In this document: positions 44,911 to 54,014 of the stretch, in pieces
Position numbering within the stretch: position 1 is the first letter of the stretch
Layout of the letters: each line of letters begins with the position of its first letter
Assembly (NCBI RefSeq): GCF_001417735.1
Contig: NZ_BBUZ01000027.1
Location: forward strand, 62,001 to 126,000
Reading direction: 5' to 3'
DNA from: Streptomyces sp. NBRC 110028
GTDB taxonomy: Bacteria > Actinomycetota > Actinomycetes > Streptomycetales > Streptomycetaceae
DNA length: 64,000 nt
Program-made: the position numbers and the translations under genes
Notes under the pieces: generated by a model
Told to the model about the DNA's origin: nothing
The model's database searches: none
The model's input: only the letters and a program-made list of their open reading frames with translations

Positions 44911-45037
44911 CGGCGCGAACCGGGGCGCGCGGCAGGTGCGGTGTCGAGGTGGCGTAGGAAAACGCGCACACACCCCAGGTGTCGAGCGCGGCGCCCTCGC
45001 CCCACCTGGCCGGCATGCCCGGCACGGTGTGCCGCGG

Positions 45038-45084
45038 GGCGCCCCGGGTCCCGCAGCAACCGCGCCGGCGGGACCCGGGGCGCC
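45038..45084. terminator. Bidirectional hairpin between convergent genes
   Basis: Perfect 17-bp inverted repeat (arms 45038-45054 and 45068-45084) around a 13-base loop, in the gap between the convergent RICIN-fusion gene and the FAD-dehydrogenase gene. Its position and strength fit a shared terminator. Confidence 0.8.
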
Positions 45085-45205
45085 GACCGCCGCTGGCGCG
45101 AGGGGAAGGACGGCGCTGCGATGTGAACGCCCCACGGGCGCACACGTGAAACGGCGCTACGGGGGCCGGAGGCGTGACGGGGACGGGCGCGGGCCCGGTG
45201 TCCGC

Positions 45206-46579
45206 TCAGCCGTGGCTGATGACCTTGCCGGGGTTCAGGATCCCCCGCGGGTCCAGGGCCGCCTTGACGGCGCGGTGCATCTCCAGCACGGCGGGCGCGA
45301 GTTCCCGCTCCAGTCCGTCCCGCTTGAGCAGTCCGACACCGTGCTCGCCGGTGACCGTGCCGCCCAGGTCGATGGCGTCGGCGATGATGTCGCGGAACGC
45401 GGCCTGGGCCCGCTCCCGGGCCGCGGTGTCGCCCGGCTGGGTGGTCAGCAGCGGATGGAGGTTGCCGTCACCGGCATGGGCGATGTTGGCGATGAGCGTG
45501 TCGTGCCGGGTGGCCGCGCGCTCGATCCGCGCCAGCATCTCCGGCACGGCCGCCCGGGGCACGCACACGTCCTCGGTGAGCACCGGGCCCAGCCGCTCCA
45601 GCGCCGGGTAGGCGAGCCGCCGCGCCGCGAACAGCGCGTCGGCCTCCTCCTGGTCCGTGGACTGCGCCGCCCAGGTCGCCCCCGCCTCCTCGAAGCAGGC
45701 GAGCATGCGCTCGGCCTCCCGCGCCCCGGCCGGGCCGGGCGCGTCCGTACGCCCCAGGAGCACCACGTCCGCGTCGACGGACAGGCCCATGTTCTTCCAC
45801 CGGTCGACCGCGGCCAGGCAGTGCCGGTCGATCAGTTCCAGCGCGGACGGGGTGAGCCCCGCGGCCCCGACCGCGGTGACGGCGCGGCCCGCGGCCACCA
45901 CCGACGAGAAGTATCCGGCGACGGTGCGCTCCGCCTCCCGCTGGGGACGCAGCCGCACCGTGACCTCGGTGATCACCCCGAGGGTGCCCTCGGAGCCGAC
46001 CATCAGCCCCGCCAGGTCGTACCCGGCGACACCCTTCGCCGTCCTGCGGCCGAGCCGCACCAGCTCACCGGTTCCGGTCACCGCCTCCAGGCCGAGGACG
46101 TAGTCGCGGGTGACGCCGTACTTCACGCAGCACAGCCCGCCCGCGTTGGTGGCCACGTTGCCGCCGATGGTGGACCAGGGCGCGCTGGCCGGGTCCGGCG
46201 GATACCAGAGCCCGTGTTCGGCGCACGCGGCCCGCAGATCGTCGTTGACCACACCGGGCCCGACGACCGCGAGCCGCTCCACGGGGTCGATCTCGTGGAC
46301 GGTGTTCATGTGCTCCGTGGAGAGCACGACGCAGCCCTCGACGGCGTTGGCGCCGCCGGAGAGGCCGGTTCCGGCGCCCCGGGTGACGAGCGGAACGCCG
46401 TGCCGCAGACAGGCGCGCACCACGGACCGCACCTCCCGCGCCGTACGCGGCCGTACGACCACGCGCGGCGTGCCGTACGGCGCCCACTCCGCCTCGTCGT
46501 GCGCGAACCCGGCCGCGATCCGCTCGTCCTCGATCAGCCGCCCGTCCGGCAGCTCCCGCCGCAGCTCCTCGATCAGCAC
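45206..46579 (-). CDS. FAD-linked 2-hydroxyacid dehydrogenase (GlcD / D-2-hydroxyglutarate dehydrogenase-like)
   Basis: 457-aa flavoprotein of the VAO/PCMH family. The FAD-binding domain has the signatures VTRGAGTGLSGGAN and STIGGNVATNAGGL with GSEGTLGVITEV. The C-terminal cap has the metal/substrate motifs NIAHAGDGNLHP and GEHGVGLLK, ending NPGKV. The GTG at 46579, with a G-rich site upstream, gives the normal family length; the open frame further up has no homology. Substrate candidates are D-2-hydroxyglutarate, glycolate or D-lactate. D-2-hydroxyglutarate would complete the lysine route seen at 11-16 kb, but the two loci are 29 kb apart, so this is conjecture. Confidence 0.9.
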   Translation of the reverse strand: MLIEELRRELPDGRLIEDERIAAGFAHDEAEWAPYGTPRVVVRPRTAREVRSVVRACLRHGVPLVTRGAGTGLSGGANAVEGCVVLSTEHMNTVHEIDPVERLAVVGPGVVNDDLRAACAEHGLWYPPDPASAPWSTIGGNVATNAGGLCCVKYGVTRDYVLGLEAVTGTGELVRLGRRTAKGVAGYDLAGLMVGSEGTLGVITEVTVRLRPQREAERTVAGYFSSVVAAGRAVTAVGAAGLTPSALELIDRHCLAAVDRWKNMGLSVDADVVLLGRTDAPGPAGAREAERMLACFEEAGATWAAQSTDQEEADALFAARRLAYPALERLGPVLTEDVCVPRAAVPEMLARIERAATRHDTLIANIAHAGDGNLHPLLTTQPGDTAARERAQAAFRDIIADAIDLGGTVTGEHGVGLLKRDGLERELAPAVLEMHRAVKAALDPRGILNPGKVISHG

Positions 46580-46824
46580 GCCCGGCCCCCAACCTTGTCG
46601 TCGTCCCCGTACCGCGTCCCCGCCACGGTACCCACCGCGACGGCCGGCGATGATCAGCGCCCTGGCCTGACCGCGCGGGCCCCCGCCGGAGGGAAACCGT
46701 GCATGCGGTGGTGGGGCCGGCCGCAGTCGCATTGCTCGACGCGCCGCACATGCTGCTGCCACAGCGCGCGGTGGGCCGGTGTCGCGGGGAAGGACTCTAC
46801 CGAGCGCCACCGGCCGGGCTCGCG

Positions 46825-47412
46825 CTACCCCGCGATCAGATGGGCGAGGAAGAGCAGGACGACCGCGGCGGGCAGCAGCCCGACGAGGGTGCCCGGCCGG
46901 AGCAAGAGGGGTTTGCCCAGGGGGAGCGGGCTGTGGAAGGGGTCAGGGCCCGGTTCCGGCAGACGCTCGATATTCGACTGGACCCGCAGATTCAGGATGA
47001 TGGTGACGGGGTTGAACAGGGTCGCGGACAGCGGATGCCGCCACCCCTGACACATCGTCATGGCGGTGTGCTTCCGGTAGAGCGCCGTGCCGCAGGTCCG
47101 GCAGAACTGGCCCTTCGGTTTCCGGAACAGCATGATGAAGAACAGCCCTTGGCGGTGCCGGAGGGCCATCGTGGCCGCGGGCGACCCGCCGCGCATCTGG
47201 CACGCCAGCTGCCACGGAGCGGCATACGGGGCCTCCGGCCCGGCCGGGCGCTCCGACGGAGCGGGGCGAAGGGGATACCCCGGCAGCGGCGGCCGATGGG
47301 CCACGGGCCGCACCGTTGCGTACCCCGTACCGGGACCGCGCCGTACGGGTTGCCGGGCAGTGTCGGCAGCGCGATGGACTTCCTCACCCCGCGTGATCCA
47401 GTTGTGCGACAC
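46825..47412 (-). CDS. Conserved membrane-anchored zinc-ribbon-like protein, unknown function
   Basis: 195-aa protein of a Streptomyces family I recognise only by pattern. A Pro-rich N-terminal half is followed by a Cys region (LACQMRGGSPA, then FCRTCGTALYR), a hydrophobic helix (LSATLFNPVTIILNLR), and a final membrane helix (LVGLLPAAVVLLFLAHLI). Relatives usually have two CxxC pairs. Here the first pair reads Cys-Gln-Met-Arg, so one zinc ligand appears lost. The start at 47412 (GTG) is uncertain because no clear ribosome-binding site was found and the N-terminal 70 residues are low-complexity. It is a lone gene between the FAD-dehydrogenase and FkbM genes. Confidence 0.65.
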   Translation of the reverse strand: MSHNWITRGEEVHRAADTARQPVRRGPGTGYATVRPVAHRPPLPGYPLRPAPSERPAGPEAPYAAPWQLACQMRGGSPAATMALRHRQGLFFIMLFRKPKGQFCRTCGTALYRKHTAMTMCQGWRHPLSATLFNPVTIILNLRVQSNIERLPEPGPDPFHSPLPLGKPLLLRPGTLVGLLPAAVVLLFLAHLIAG

Positions 47413-47485
47413 CCTATGCGACGTGGCGTCGGCACGGCCGCCGTGGCCTCACGGGGCCGGACCAGCGGCCCCGTGAGGCATCGCT

Positions 47486-48475
47486 TCACCGGGGAGCGGC
47501 GTCCGCGCGCATCATGACGCAGTCGAACTCCACCACGCGGCCCGTCGTGTCCTCGCGGGTCACCGGGTACATGCCCGTGATGCCGAAGCCGCTCTTCTCA
47601 TACGTGGCGATGGCCTCGCTCATCCCGGGGCTGCCCTCGTAGAGCCGCAGGGGCGCGACCTCCGACTGCATCCCCACGAACTCCTCGATCCGTTCCCCGG
47701 CGCCGGCGAACACCTCCAGGTCGTACCCCTGGGTGTCCATCTTCAGATAGGGGCGGGGGCCGGCGAGACCGGCCAGCGCCTTGTCCATCACGCTGTCCAG
47801 CCTGCGGACCTCGATCTCCTCCGTACGGTCCTTCGCGAACCGCCGGTAGCGGTCCTTGCCGTAGTCGCTGGCCGGGAGCAGCGAGTTCATGGTGGCCCAG
47901 CCCACGTGCATGGACCGGGTCGCCTCCTCGCGGCCGAGGGCGAAGGGGAACACCCACCACTCGGGATCGTCCTCGGCGGCCTTCTCCAGCTTCGCGAACG
48001 CCTCCTCGGTGGGCTCGAAGGAAACGATTCTGCCCGTATAGCCGAGCCCGCGCAGCCGTCTGCCGTACTGACCGGCGTTGGCCCCCACGTCGAAGACGCA
48101 GTTCACCTCGTACTTCTCCAGCAGCCCGGCCACATGGTGGCCGCACAGATAGGTGGCGGCCGCCAGCTGGAGCGACCGCTCGTCGGAGGCCTTCGCGTCG
48201 AAGAGCAGATGGGCACCGGTGTCACCGAGCCGTACGTTCGTCCACGCCTCGGACGGAGGGTCGCCCCGGCCGCGGGCCACCACCCAGGTGTCCGGCCGCA
48301 CCCGGGTCACCGCGAAACGGCTGCCGCCGCGCGTCACGAGGTCGGCCTCCCGGCCCACGGGGACGCGGTTCCGCTTGCCGCGCCGGGAGAGCACCGCCGT
48401 ACCCGAGCCGAGGTCGAGCACCTGCACTCCGAGCCGGGGAAGCACACTCAGCAGTCTTCTGTAAAGGGTTTGCAT
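47486..48475 (-). CDS. FkbM-family methyltransferase
   Basis: 329-aa SAM-dependent methyltransferase of the FkbM family. Residues 1-110 form a polar N-terminal region. The core has VFDVGANAGQYGRRLR (SAM motif I), IVSFEPTEEAFAKLE and the family marker YLKMDTQGYDLEVFAGA. FkbM enzymes O-methylate sugars and polyketides. No sugar or polyketide gene is adjacent here, although the glycolipid-type operon lies 5 kb to the left on the opposite strand. The ATG at 48475 is chosen over the TTG one codon upstream. Confidence 0.92.
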   Translation of the reverse strand: MQTLYRRLLSVLPRLGVQVLDLGSGTAVLSRRGKRNRVPVGREADLVTRGGSRFAVTRVRPDTWVVARGRGDPPSEAWTNVRLGDTGAHLLFDAKASDERSLQLAAATYLCGHHVAGLLEKYEVNCVFDVGANAGQYGRRLRGLGYTGRIVSFEPTEEAFAKLEKAAEDDPEWWVFPFALGREEATRSMHVGWATMNSLLPASDYGKDRYRRFAKDRTEEIEVRRLDSVMDKALAGLAGPRPYLKMDTQGYDLEVFAGAGERIEEFVGMQSEVAPLRLYEGSPGMSEAIATYEKSGFGITGMYPVTREDTTGRVVEFDCVMMRADAAPR

Positions 48476-48682
48476 CAAGACAGCCTCGCAGGTCTCGGCC
48501 GTCTCGGCTCCCCCTTACGGCCAATGGGTGCGCTTCTCTGTCACCTCTCGGCCGCGACCTCCTCCTTCTTCAAGAAAAGTGTGCCAAGCGGCCCGACCGC
48601 CCAAGACGATCGGGCCGTACGCGGGGAAACAGGAGATGGCCGAAAGGGGGCGGTACCGGATAGACGTGACCGCTGGTGAATG

Positions 48683-49264
48683 TCAGGGCGCCGGGGCCAC
48701 CCGGATCAGGCCCTTGCCCGGCTTGAGCGGATGCGGTGTGCTCCACGGGCCGCGCGGGTCGGTGGCGGTCACCGTGAAGATCCCGAAGTCGGGGTCCGGG
48801 TAGAAGATCCAGAACTTGCCGTCGTGGTGGCGCAGGGCCGGGGCCCACACCCCTTGGCCGTGTCGCGGCTCGCTGAAGTGGTCCTTGGGCAGCAGCTCGG
48901 TCAGGGCGTGTCCGATGACGGTCCAGTTGACCAGGTCGGTGGAGCGCAGGACGGGCAGTCCGGGGACGCGGTTGAAGGTGGAGGCGACCAGATAGAAGTG
49001 GTCGCCCACCCGGATCGCGTCGGGGTCGGACCAGTCGGCGTTGAGCACGGGATTTTGATAGCGGCCGTCTCCCAGGTCGGCCACCCACGGCAGCCGCCCC
49101 CGCCCCGGGGCGGCCTGGACGCCCGCGGCCTTCGGGCCTGTGGTGGCCGCCGCCCGGGCGGCAGCCTCGGCGCGCGCGGTGCCACCGGCCGCGCCCTGGA
49201 CCGCCGACGCGGCCGCCGCGCCGAGGCCGGTCCGTATCACGTGCCTGCGACTGGGTCGGCTCAC
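48683..49264 (-). pseudogene. Truncated GH43-type secreted glycosidase
   Basis: N-terminal ~195 residues of a family 43 beta-xylosidase/arabinosidase-like enzyme. A signal peptide starting at GTG 49264 (SRPSRRHVIRTGLGAAAASA) precedes the first blades of the five-bladed propeller, with the catalytic base in NADWSDPDAI and GVWAPALRHHDGKFW. After GKGLI, where relatives continue with a second Asp-bearing blade, the frame runs into RVAPAP and a stop. The general acid and the rest of the enzyme (usually 300 or more residues) are missing, and no continuation is found downstream. A perfect GTAAGCGCTTAC operator survives upstream. Confidence 0.82.
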
Positions 49265-49311
49265 TGTCTTCTCTGTATCTCGAACGGGGATGAGTGCAGG
49301 TAATCGACCCA

Positions 49312-49323
49312 GTAAGCGCTTAC
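49312..49323. promoter_or_regulatory. LacI-type operator GTAAGCGCTTAC
   Basis: Perfect 12-bp palindrome with central GCGC, typical of LacI/GalR-family sugar regulators, 48 bases before the start of the truncated GH43 gene. A sugar-responsive repressor encoded elsewhere probably controlled that gene. Confidence 0.65.
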
Positions 49324-49474
49324 CGCGCATGAGTGTGGCAGTGGCGGACTTCATGGGCAAGGACCCCGGACCTTCTGATTCGGCGTCAGATTCGCCTGGT
49401 TGACGGGCACATGATGCTCACCGGGAACAATGGGGGGTGAACGGTCCGCCGCAGCCTCCGTCGAAGGAAATCGG

Positions 49475-51040
49475 ATGAACACTTACGACTACGTCATCGT
49501 CGGCGCCGGATCCGCGGGATGTGTGCTGGCGGCCCGGCTGTCGGAGGACCCCGAGGTCCGGGTGGCGCTGATCGAGGCGGGTGGTCCCGACACGGCGGAG
49601 GAGATCCATGTCCCCGCCGCCTTCGCCCAGTTGTTCAAGAGCGAGGTCGACTGGGATCTCCACTCGGGCCCGGAACCGGGGCTCGGCGGCAGGCGGACCT
49701 ATCTGCCCCGCGGCAAGGTGCTGGGCGGCTCCAGCTCGATCAACGCGATGATCTACATGCGGGGCAACCGCGCCGACTACGACGGCTGGGCCGCCGCCGG
49801 GGCCACCGGCTGGGGTTACGCCGATGTGCTGCCGTACTTCCGGCGCGCGGAGGACAACGAGCGCGGCGAGGACGCGTACCACTCGGTGGGCGGGCCGCTC
49901 ACCGTCAGCGACAGCAGGTCCCGCCACCCGCTCGCCACCGCATACCTCGAGGCCGCCGAGCAGGCCGGGCACCCGCGCAACGACGACTTCAACGGCGCCA
50001 CGCAGTTCGGGGTCGGACGGTTTCAGCTGACCCAGCGCGGTGGCATGCGCTGCAGCGCGGCCGTCGCCTATCTGCACCCCGTCCTGGGGCGGCCGAACCT
50101 CACCCTGCTCTCCTCCGCCCTGGCCCACCGCGTGCTGATCGAGGGCGGCCGGGCGAGAGGCGTGGAGGTGGAGCGCGACGGCACGGTGGAGGCGATCCGC
50201 GCCGAGCGTGAGGTGATCCTCTCCGCGGGCGCGTACGCATCCCCGAAGCTGCTGATGCTCTCCGGGGTCGGGCCCGCCGCCACCCTGTCGGCCTTCGGCG
50301 TCGATGTGGTGTGCGACCTCCCGGTGGGGGAGGGTCTGCAGGACCACTACATGGCGCTGCTGAACTTCCGTACCGATGTCGAATCGCTGATGACCGCGGC
50401 GAGCCCGGAGAACGCCGCGCTGCTGGCGAACGAGGGGCGCGGCCCGCTGACCTGCAACATCGGTGAGGCCGGTGGGTTCTTCCGCAGCCGGGCCGGACTG
50501 GACGCCCCGGACGTGCAGTACCACATGGCCCCGGTGCTGTTCCACCAGGAGGGGCTGGGCCCCGCCACCGAGCACGGTTTCGCGCTGGGCCCGTGCGTGC
50601 TCGCCCCCACCAGCCGCGGCCGGGTGACGCTCGGCTCCGCGCGCCCGGACGCCGCACCCCGGATCACGCACAACTACCTGATGACGGCCGAGGACCAGTA
50701 CTGCATGGTCCAGGGGGTCCGCATCGCCCTGCGGATCGCGGCACAGGACGCGCTGGCCGGGATCACCACCGGGCCGTTCGACGTGCCGGACTCCGACTCC
50801 GACGCGGACCTGCTCGCCTTCTCCCAGCGGGCCGGGCAGACGCTCTACCACCCGACGTCGACCTGCGCCATCGGCTCCGTGGTCGACCCCGAGCTGCGGG
50901 TGTTCGACGTGGCGGGGCTGCGGGTCGTCGACGCGTCGGTGTTCCCGACGGTGCCGAGGGGGAACACCAACGCCCCCGTCATCATGGCCGCGGAGAAGGC
51001 CGCCGACCTCATCCGCGGCTATCCCTCGGCCATCCGCTGA
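49475..51040 (+). CDS. GMC-family FAD oxidoreductase (choline dehydrogenase-like)
   Basis: 521-aa flavoenzyme of the glucose-methanol-choline family. The FAD dinucleotide site YVIVGAGSAGCVLAARLSED is at the N-terminus, then the GMC signature 1 (PRGKVLGGSSSINAMIYMRG) and signature 2 (GAYASPKLLMLSGVGP). The active-site His459 lies in LYHPTSTCAIG, and the second catalytic position in PRGNTNAPV. ATG 49475 has AAGGAA six bases upstream. It acts on an alcohol substrate that cannot be named; no betaine genes are next to it. It converges on the SpoIIE phosphatase gene with a 33-base gap. Confidence 0.93.
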   Translation: MNTYDYVIVGAGSAGCVLAARLSEDPEVRVALIEAGGPDTAEEIHVPAAFAQLFKSEVDWDLHSGPEPGLGGRRTYLPRGKVLGGSSSINAMIYMRGNRADYDGWAAAGATGWGYADVLPYFRRAEDNERGEDAYHSVGGPLTVSDSRSRHPLATAYLEAAEQAGHPRNDDFNGATQFGVGRFQLTQRGGMRCSAAVAYLHPVLGRPNLTLLSSALAHRVLIEGGRARGVEVERDGTVEAIRAEREVILSAGAYASPKLLMLSGVGPAATLSAFGVDVVCDLPVGEGLQDHYMALLNFRTDVESLMTAASPENAALLANEGRGPLTCNIGEAGGFFRSRAGLDAPDVQYHMAPVLFHQEGLGPATEHGFALGPCVLAPTSRGRVTLGSARPDAAPRITHNYLMTAEDQYCMVQGVRIALRIAAQDALAGITTGPFDVPDSDSDADLLAFSQRAGQTLYHPTSTCAIGSVVDPELRVFDVAGLRVVDASVFPTVPRGNTNAPVIMAAEKAADLIRGYPSAIR

Positions 51041-51073
51041 CGGCTCTCCCGCGAGGGGTGCGGGCCGGGCCTG

Positions 51074-53773
51074 TCACGGTGATCCTTGCGGCTGGTGTCC
51101 GGGGCCGAGCGGTGCCTGCTCGGCCCAGATCACCTTTCCCCGCGCGGTGTAGCGGGTGCCCCAGTGCCGGGCGAGCTGGGAGACCAGGAACAGCCCCCGG
51201 CCGCCCTCGTCGCTCACCCCGGCCCGCCGCAGATGGGGCGAGGTGTTGCTGCCGTCGGACACCTCGCAGATCAGGCTGCGGCCGCGCAGCAGCCGTATCC
51301 GCACGGGAGGGGCGCCGTACCGCAGCGCGTTGGTGACCAGTTCGCTGATGACCAGCTCGGCGGCGTAGGCGGTGTCGCCCAGCCCCCAGTCGCGGATCCG
51401 CTGGACGCAGGCGGCGCGGAGCGGGGCCACCGCCGCCGGGTCGGAGGGCACCTCCCAGTGGGCCACGTTCTCCGGGGCGAGCAGGCGGGTGCGGGCCACC
51501 AGCAGGGCGGCGTCATCGGTCGGACGGGAGGGGAGAACGGTCGCGAACAGCTCCTGGCAGGTGGCGCCGGGGCCGAGCTCCGGGGCGGCGGCGAGGGTGC
51601 GGCACAGCAGGTCCAGGCCGGTGTCGTGGTCCCGGTCGTGGCTTGCGACGAGTCCGTTGGTGTAAAGGATCAGCCGGCTGCCCTCGGGCACCGAAAGATC
51701 GGCCGCCTCGAACGGTTCCCCTCCCAGGCCCAGCGGCGGGGAGGCCGGCACCTCGGGGGTGTGTACGGTGCCGTCCGGGCACGCCAGGACGGGTCCCGGG
51801 TGACCGGCCCGGGCCACGCTGCACCGGCCGGAGACCGGGTCGTAGATCGCGTACAGGCAGGTGGCGCCCGTGATGCGGGCGCTGTCGGCGTCCGTCTCGC
51901 GCTCCAGGTCGAGCCGGGCGACCAGCTCGTCCAGGAGTGCCAGCACCTCGTCGGGGGGCAGGTCCAGGGCGGAGAAGTTCTGGACCGCGGTGCGCAGCCG
52001 GCCCATGGTGGCCGCCGCGTGCAGGCCCTGTCCGGCCACGTCGCCGACGACCAGGGCGACCCGGGCCCCGGGGAGCGGGAGCACGTCGAACCAGTCCCCG
52101 CCCACCCCGGCCCGCGCGGGCAGATAGCGGGAGGCCACCTCTACGGCGTCCTGGTCGGGCAGCGCGCCGGGCAGCAGATTGCGCTGCAGGGTGGTGACCA
52201 TGGTGTGTTCGCGGGTGTAGCGGCGGGCGTTGTCGACACACACCGCGGTGCGCGCGGCCAGCTCCCCGGCGATCACCAGATCCTCGTCGTCGAACGGCCC
52301 GCTCGGTCGGGTCCGGCAGAAGGTGGCCACGCCCAGGGGGACGCCGCGGAACCGCAACGGCACGGCGAGCAGCGAGCGGATCTCCTGGTCGAGCAGGCGC
52401 CCGGCCTCCGCCTCGTACCCGGCGGGCCACGCGGAGGTGTCGCTCAGATCGGCGCGCAGGACGGCCTGCCCGCTCTCCAGCGCCTGCCGCTGCGGCGAGG
52501 ACGGCGGATGGACGGCCCTCTCGCCCGAGCGGAAGAGGGGGTGTCCGGGCGGTACGCCACCGACCGCCGTGCGGTGCAGTACGCCGTGCGGCGCCGTCGG
52601 CTCCTCGCCCCGCAGCACCGGCTCCAGCAGTTCGACGGTGGCGATGTCGGCGAACCGGGGGACGGTCGCGGCCATCAGCTCCTCGGCGGTGCTGGTCAGC
52701 TCCAGGGTCGAACCGATCCGTACCCCCGCGTCGTACAGCAGCCGCAGCCGCTCGCTCGCCGCCTCGGCCCGGCCGGACAGGGCGCGCAGCTCGGTGGTGT
52801 CCCGCAGCGTCGCCACGCTCCCGGCGGGGCCGCCCGCCCGGTCGGTGGGCCGGATGTTGACGGCCAGCAGCCGGTGCCCGGCGGCGTGCACCTCGTCGGT
52901 GACGGGCTGTCCGGCGGCCAGCAGCCGGGCCAGCGGCGGTTCGATGCCGAGTTCGGTGACCTGTCGCCCCTCGGCGTCGGAGGCCAGCTGGAGCAGCCGC
53001 CTGGCCTCGTCGTTGACCAGCAGCAGTCGCCCGTCGCCGGCCATGATCAGCACGCCTTCCCGGACCGAGTGCAGCACCGCGTCGTGGTGGGCGTACATGC
53101 GGGTCATCTCGGCGGGCCCCAAACCGTGCGTCTGCCGCCGCAGCCGCCTGCTGGTCAGCGCCGTCCCGGCCGTCGCCAGGGCGAGGGCGCTGCCGCCGGA
53201 CCCGAACAGCAGCGGCAGCTCGCGGTCCACCGTGTTGTTCACGCTCGCGATCCGGACCCCGACCGACACCCCGCCGGCCAGGGCGCCGTCGGCCGTGGTG
53301 ACGGGCACCGCCGAGATCACGGAGGGGCCCTGGCTCGCGCGGAAGGTCCGCGAGATCGTCTTCCCGGCCAGTTCCTGCCGTACCACCGATTCGGGGCCGA
53401 TGATCCGCTTGCCGATCAGCGCCGTCTCGGGGTGGGTGAGGCGCAACCCGCGCCGGTCGAAGACCACGATGCTGTCGACGCCGGTGCGCTTCCTCGTATC
53501 CTCGGCGCGGGGCTGGAGCAGCGACGTCGGATGAGCGCCGGTCATGGTCCGGGCGAGCCCGGGCGCCTCCGCGAACGTCCTGGCGACGGTCAGGGACCGC
53601 TGTCGGGCCTCGTCCGTGGCGTCGGTGCGGGCCTCCAGAGCAAGCGCCGCCACCGCCATGGCGACCAGGGCGAGCGTCAGGAGGACCTGCAGGATGAAAA
53701 CCTGCCCGGCGACACTCGGCACGGGGGACAGCGCCCGTATTCGGCTCCGGGCCATACGAGCAAAATTGCTCAT
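51074..53773 (-). CDS. Membrane sensor PP2C (SpoIIE-type) phosphatase with PAS, GAF and anti-sigma ATPase domains
   Basis: 899-aa signalling protein. Membrane helix 1 is at ~22-44, an extracytoplasmic single-Cache sensor at ~45-185 (DcuS/CitA-like), and helix 2 near ~190-207. PAS follows at ~225-330 (VREGVLIMAGDGRLLLVNDEA), GAF at ~345-520, the SpoIIE serine phosphatase at ~540-755 (GGDWFDVLPLPGARVALVVG, DVAGQGLHAA) and a C-terminal HATPase_c of the RsbW type (ELVISELVTNALRYGAPP, DEGGRGLFLVSQLA). Such proteins tune partner-switch sigma-factor cascades. The metal Asp residues of the phosphatase are present. The start ATG overlaps the stop of a 3-codon ORF that has the only good Shine-Dalgarno. 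Confidence 0.93.
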   Translation of the reverse strand: MSNFARMARSRIRALSPVPSVAGQVFILQVLLTLALVAMAVAALALEARTDATDEARQRSLTVARTFAEAPGLARTMTGAHPTSLLQPRAEDTRKRTGVDSIVVFDRRGLRLTHPETALIGKRIIGPESVVRQELAGKTISRTFRASQGPSVISAVPVTTADGALAGGVSVGVRIASVNNTVDRELPLLFGSGGSALALATAGTALTSRRLRRQTHGLGPAEMTRMYAHHDAVLHSVREGVLIMAGDGRLLLVNDEARRLLQLASDAEGRQVTELGIEPPLARLLAAGQPVTDEVHAAGHRLLAVNIRPTDRAGGPAGSVATLRDTTELRALSGRAEAASERLRLLYDAGVRIGSTLELTSTAEELMAATVPRFADIATVELLEPVLRGEEPTAPHGVLHRTAVGGVPPGHPLFRSGERAVHPPSSPQRQALESGQAVLRADLSDTSAWPAGYEAEAGRLLDQEIRSLLAVPLRFRGVPLGVATFCRTRPSGPFDDEDLVIAGELAARTAVCVDNARRYTREHTMVTTLQRNLLPGALPDQDAVEVASRYLPARAGVGGDWFDVLPLPGARVALVVGDVAGQGLHAAATMGRLRTAVQNFSALDLPPDEVLALLDELVARLDLERETDADSARITGATCLYAIYDPVSGRCSVARAGHPGPVLACPDGTVHTPEVPASPPLGLGGEPFEAADLSVPEGSRLILYTNGLVASHDRDHDTGLDLLCRTLAAAPELGPGATCQELFATVLPSRPTDDAALLVARTRLLAPENVAHWEVPSDPAAVAPLRAACVQRIRDWGLGDTAYAAELVISELVTNALRYGAPPVRIRLLRGRSLICEVSDGSNTSPHLRRAGVSDEGGRGLFLVSQLARHWGTRYTARGKVIWAEQAPLGPGHQPQGSP

Positions 53774-53781
53774 GTCGGCAT
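53770..53781 (-). promoter_or_regulatory. Three-codon leader ORF overlapping the phosphatase start
   Basis: On the minus strand AAAGGAG (53797-53791) lies 9 bases before ATG CCG ACA TGA. The stop of this mini-ORF overlaps the phosphatase ATG as ATGA. The phosphatase start itself is 17 bases from the Shine-Dalgarno, too far for normal initiation, so termination-reinitiation may set its expression. Confidence 0.45.
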
Positions 53782-54014
53782 TTATAACATCTCCTTTCGG
53801 TTGGCCGACAGGGCTGGCCGCCGCGCTCGCGGGATCATGTTCCGGCCGATCCGGGGTCGAGCGCGATCCGCCTGGTCATCCGGCGGATCGCCGACGGGGC
53901 CCACGGCCGCCGCGCAGGGCTCCGGGTGTCGTGCGCGGGCCGGGTCTGGCTTGTTAACGACGCGTTCCAGGGCGGTGCCGCAGCGTAGCCGTACGAAGCG
54001 CTTAGGATCACCGC

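Noticed and set aside
53757..53770. GAGCAA-AA-TTGCTC dyad at the start of the phosphatase gene, considered as an operator
   Set aside because: It lies within the first codons and has only 6-bp arms; chance and coding constraint explain it as well.
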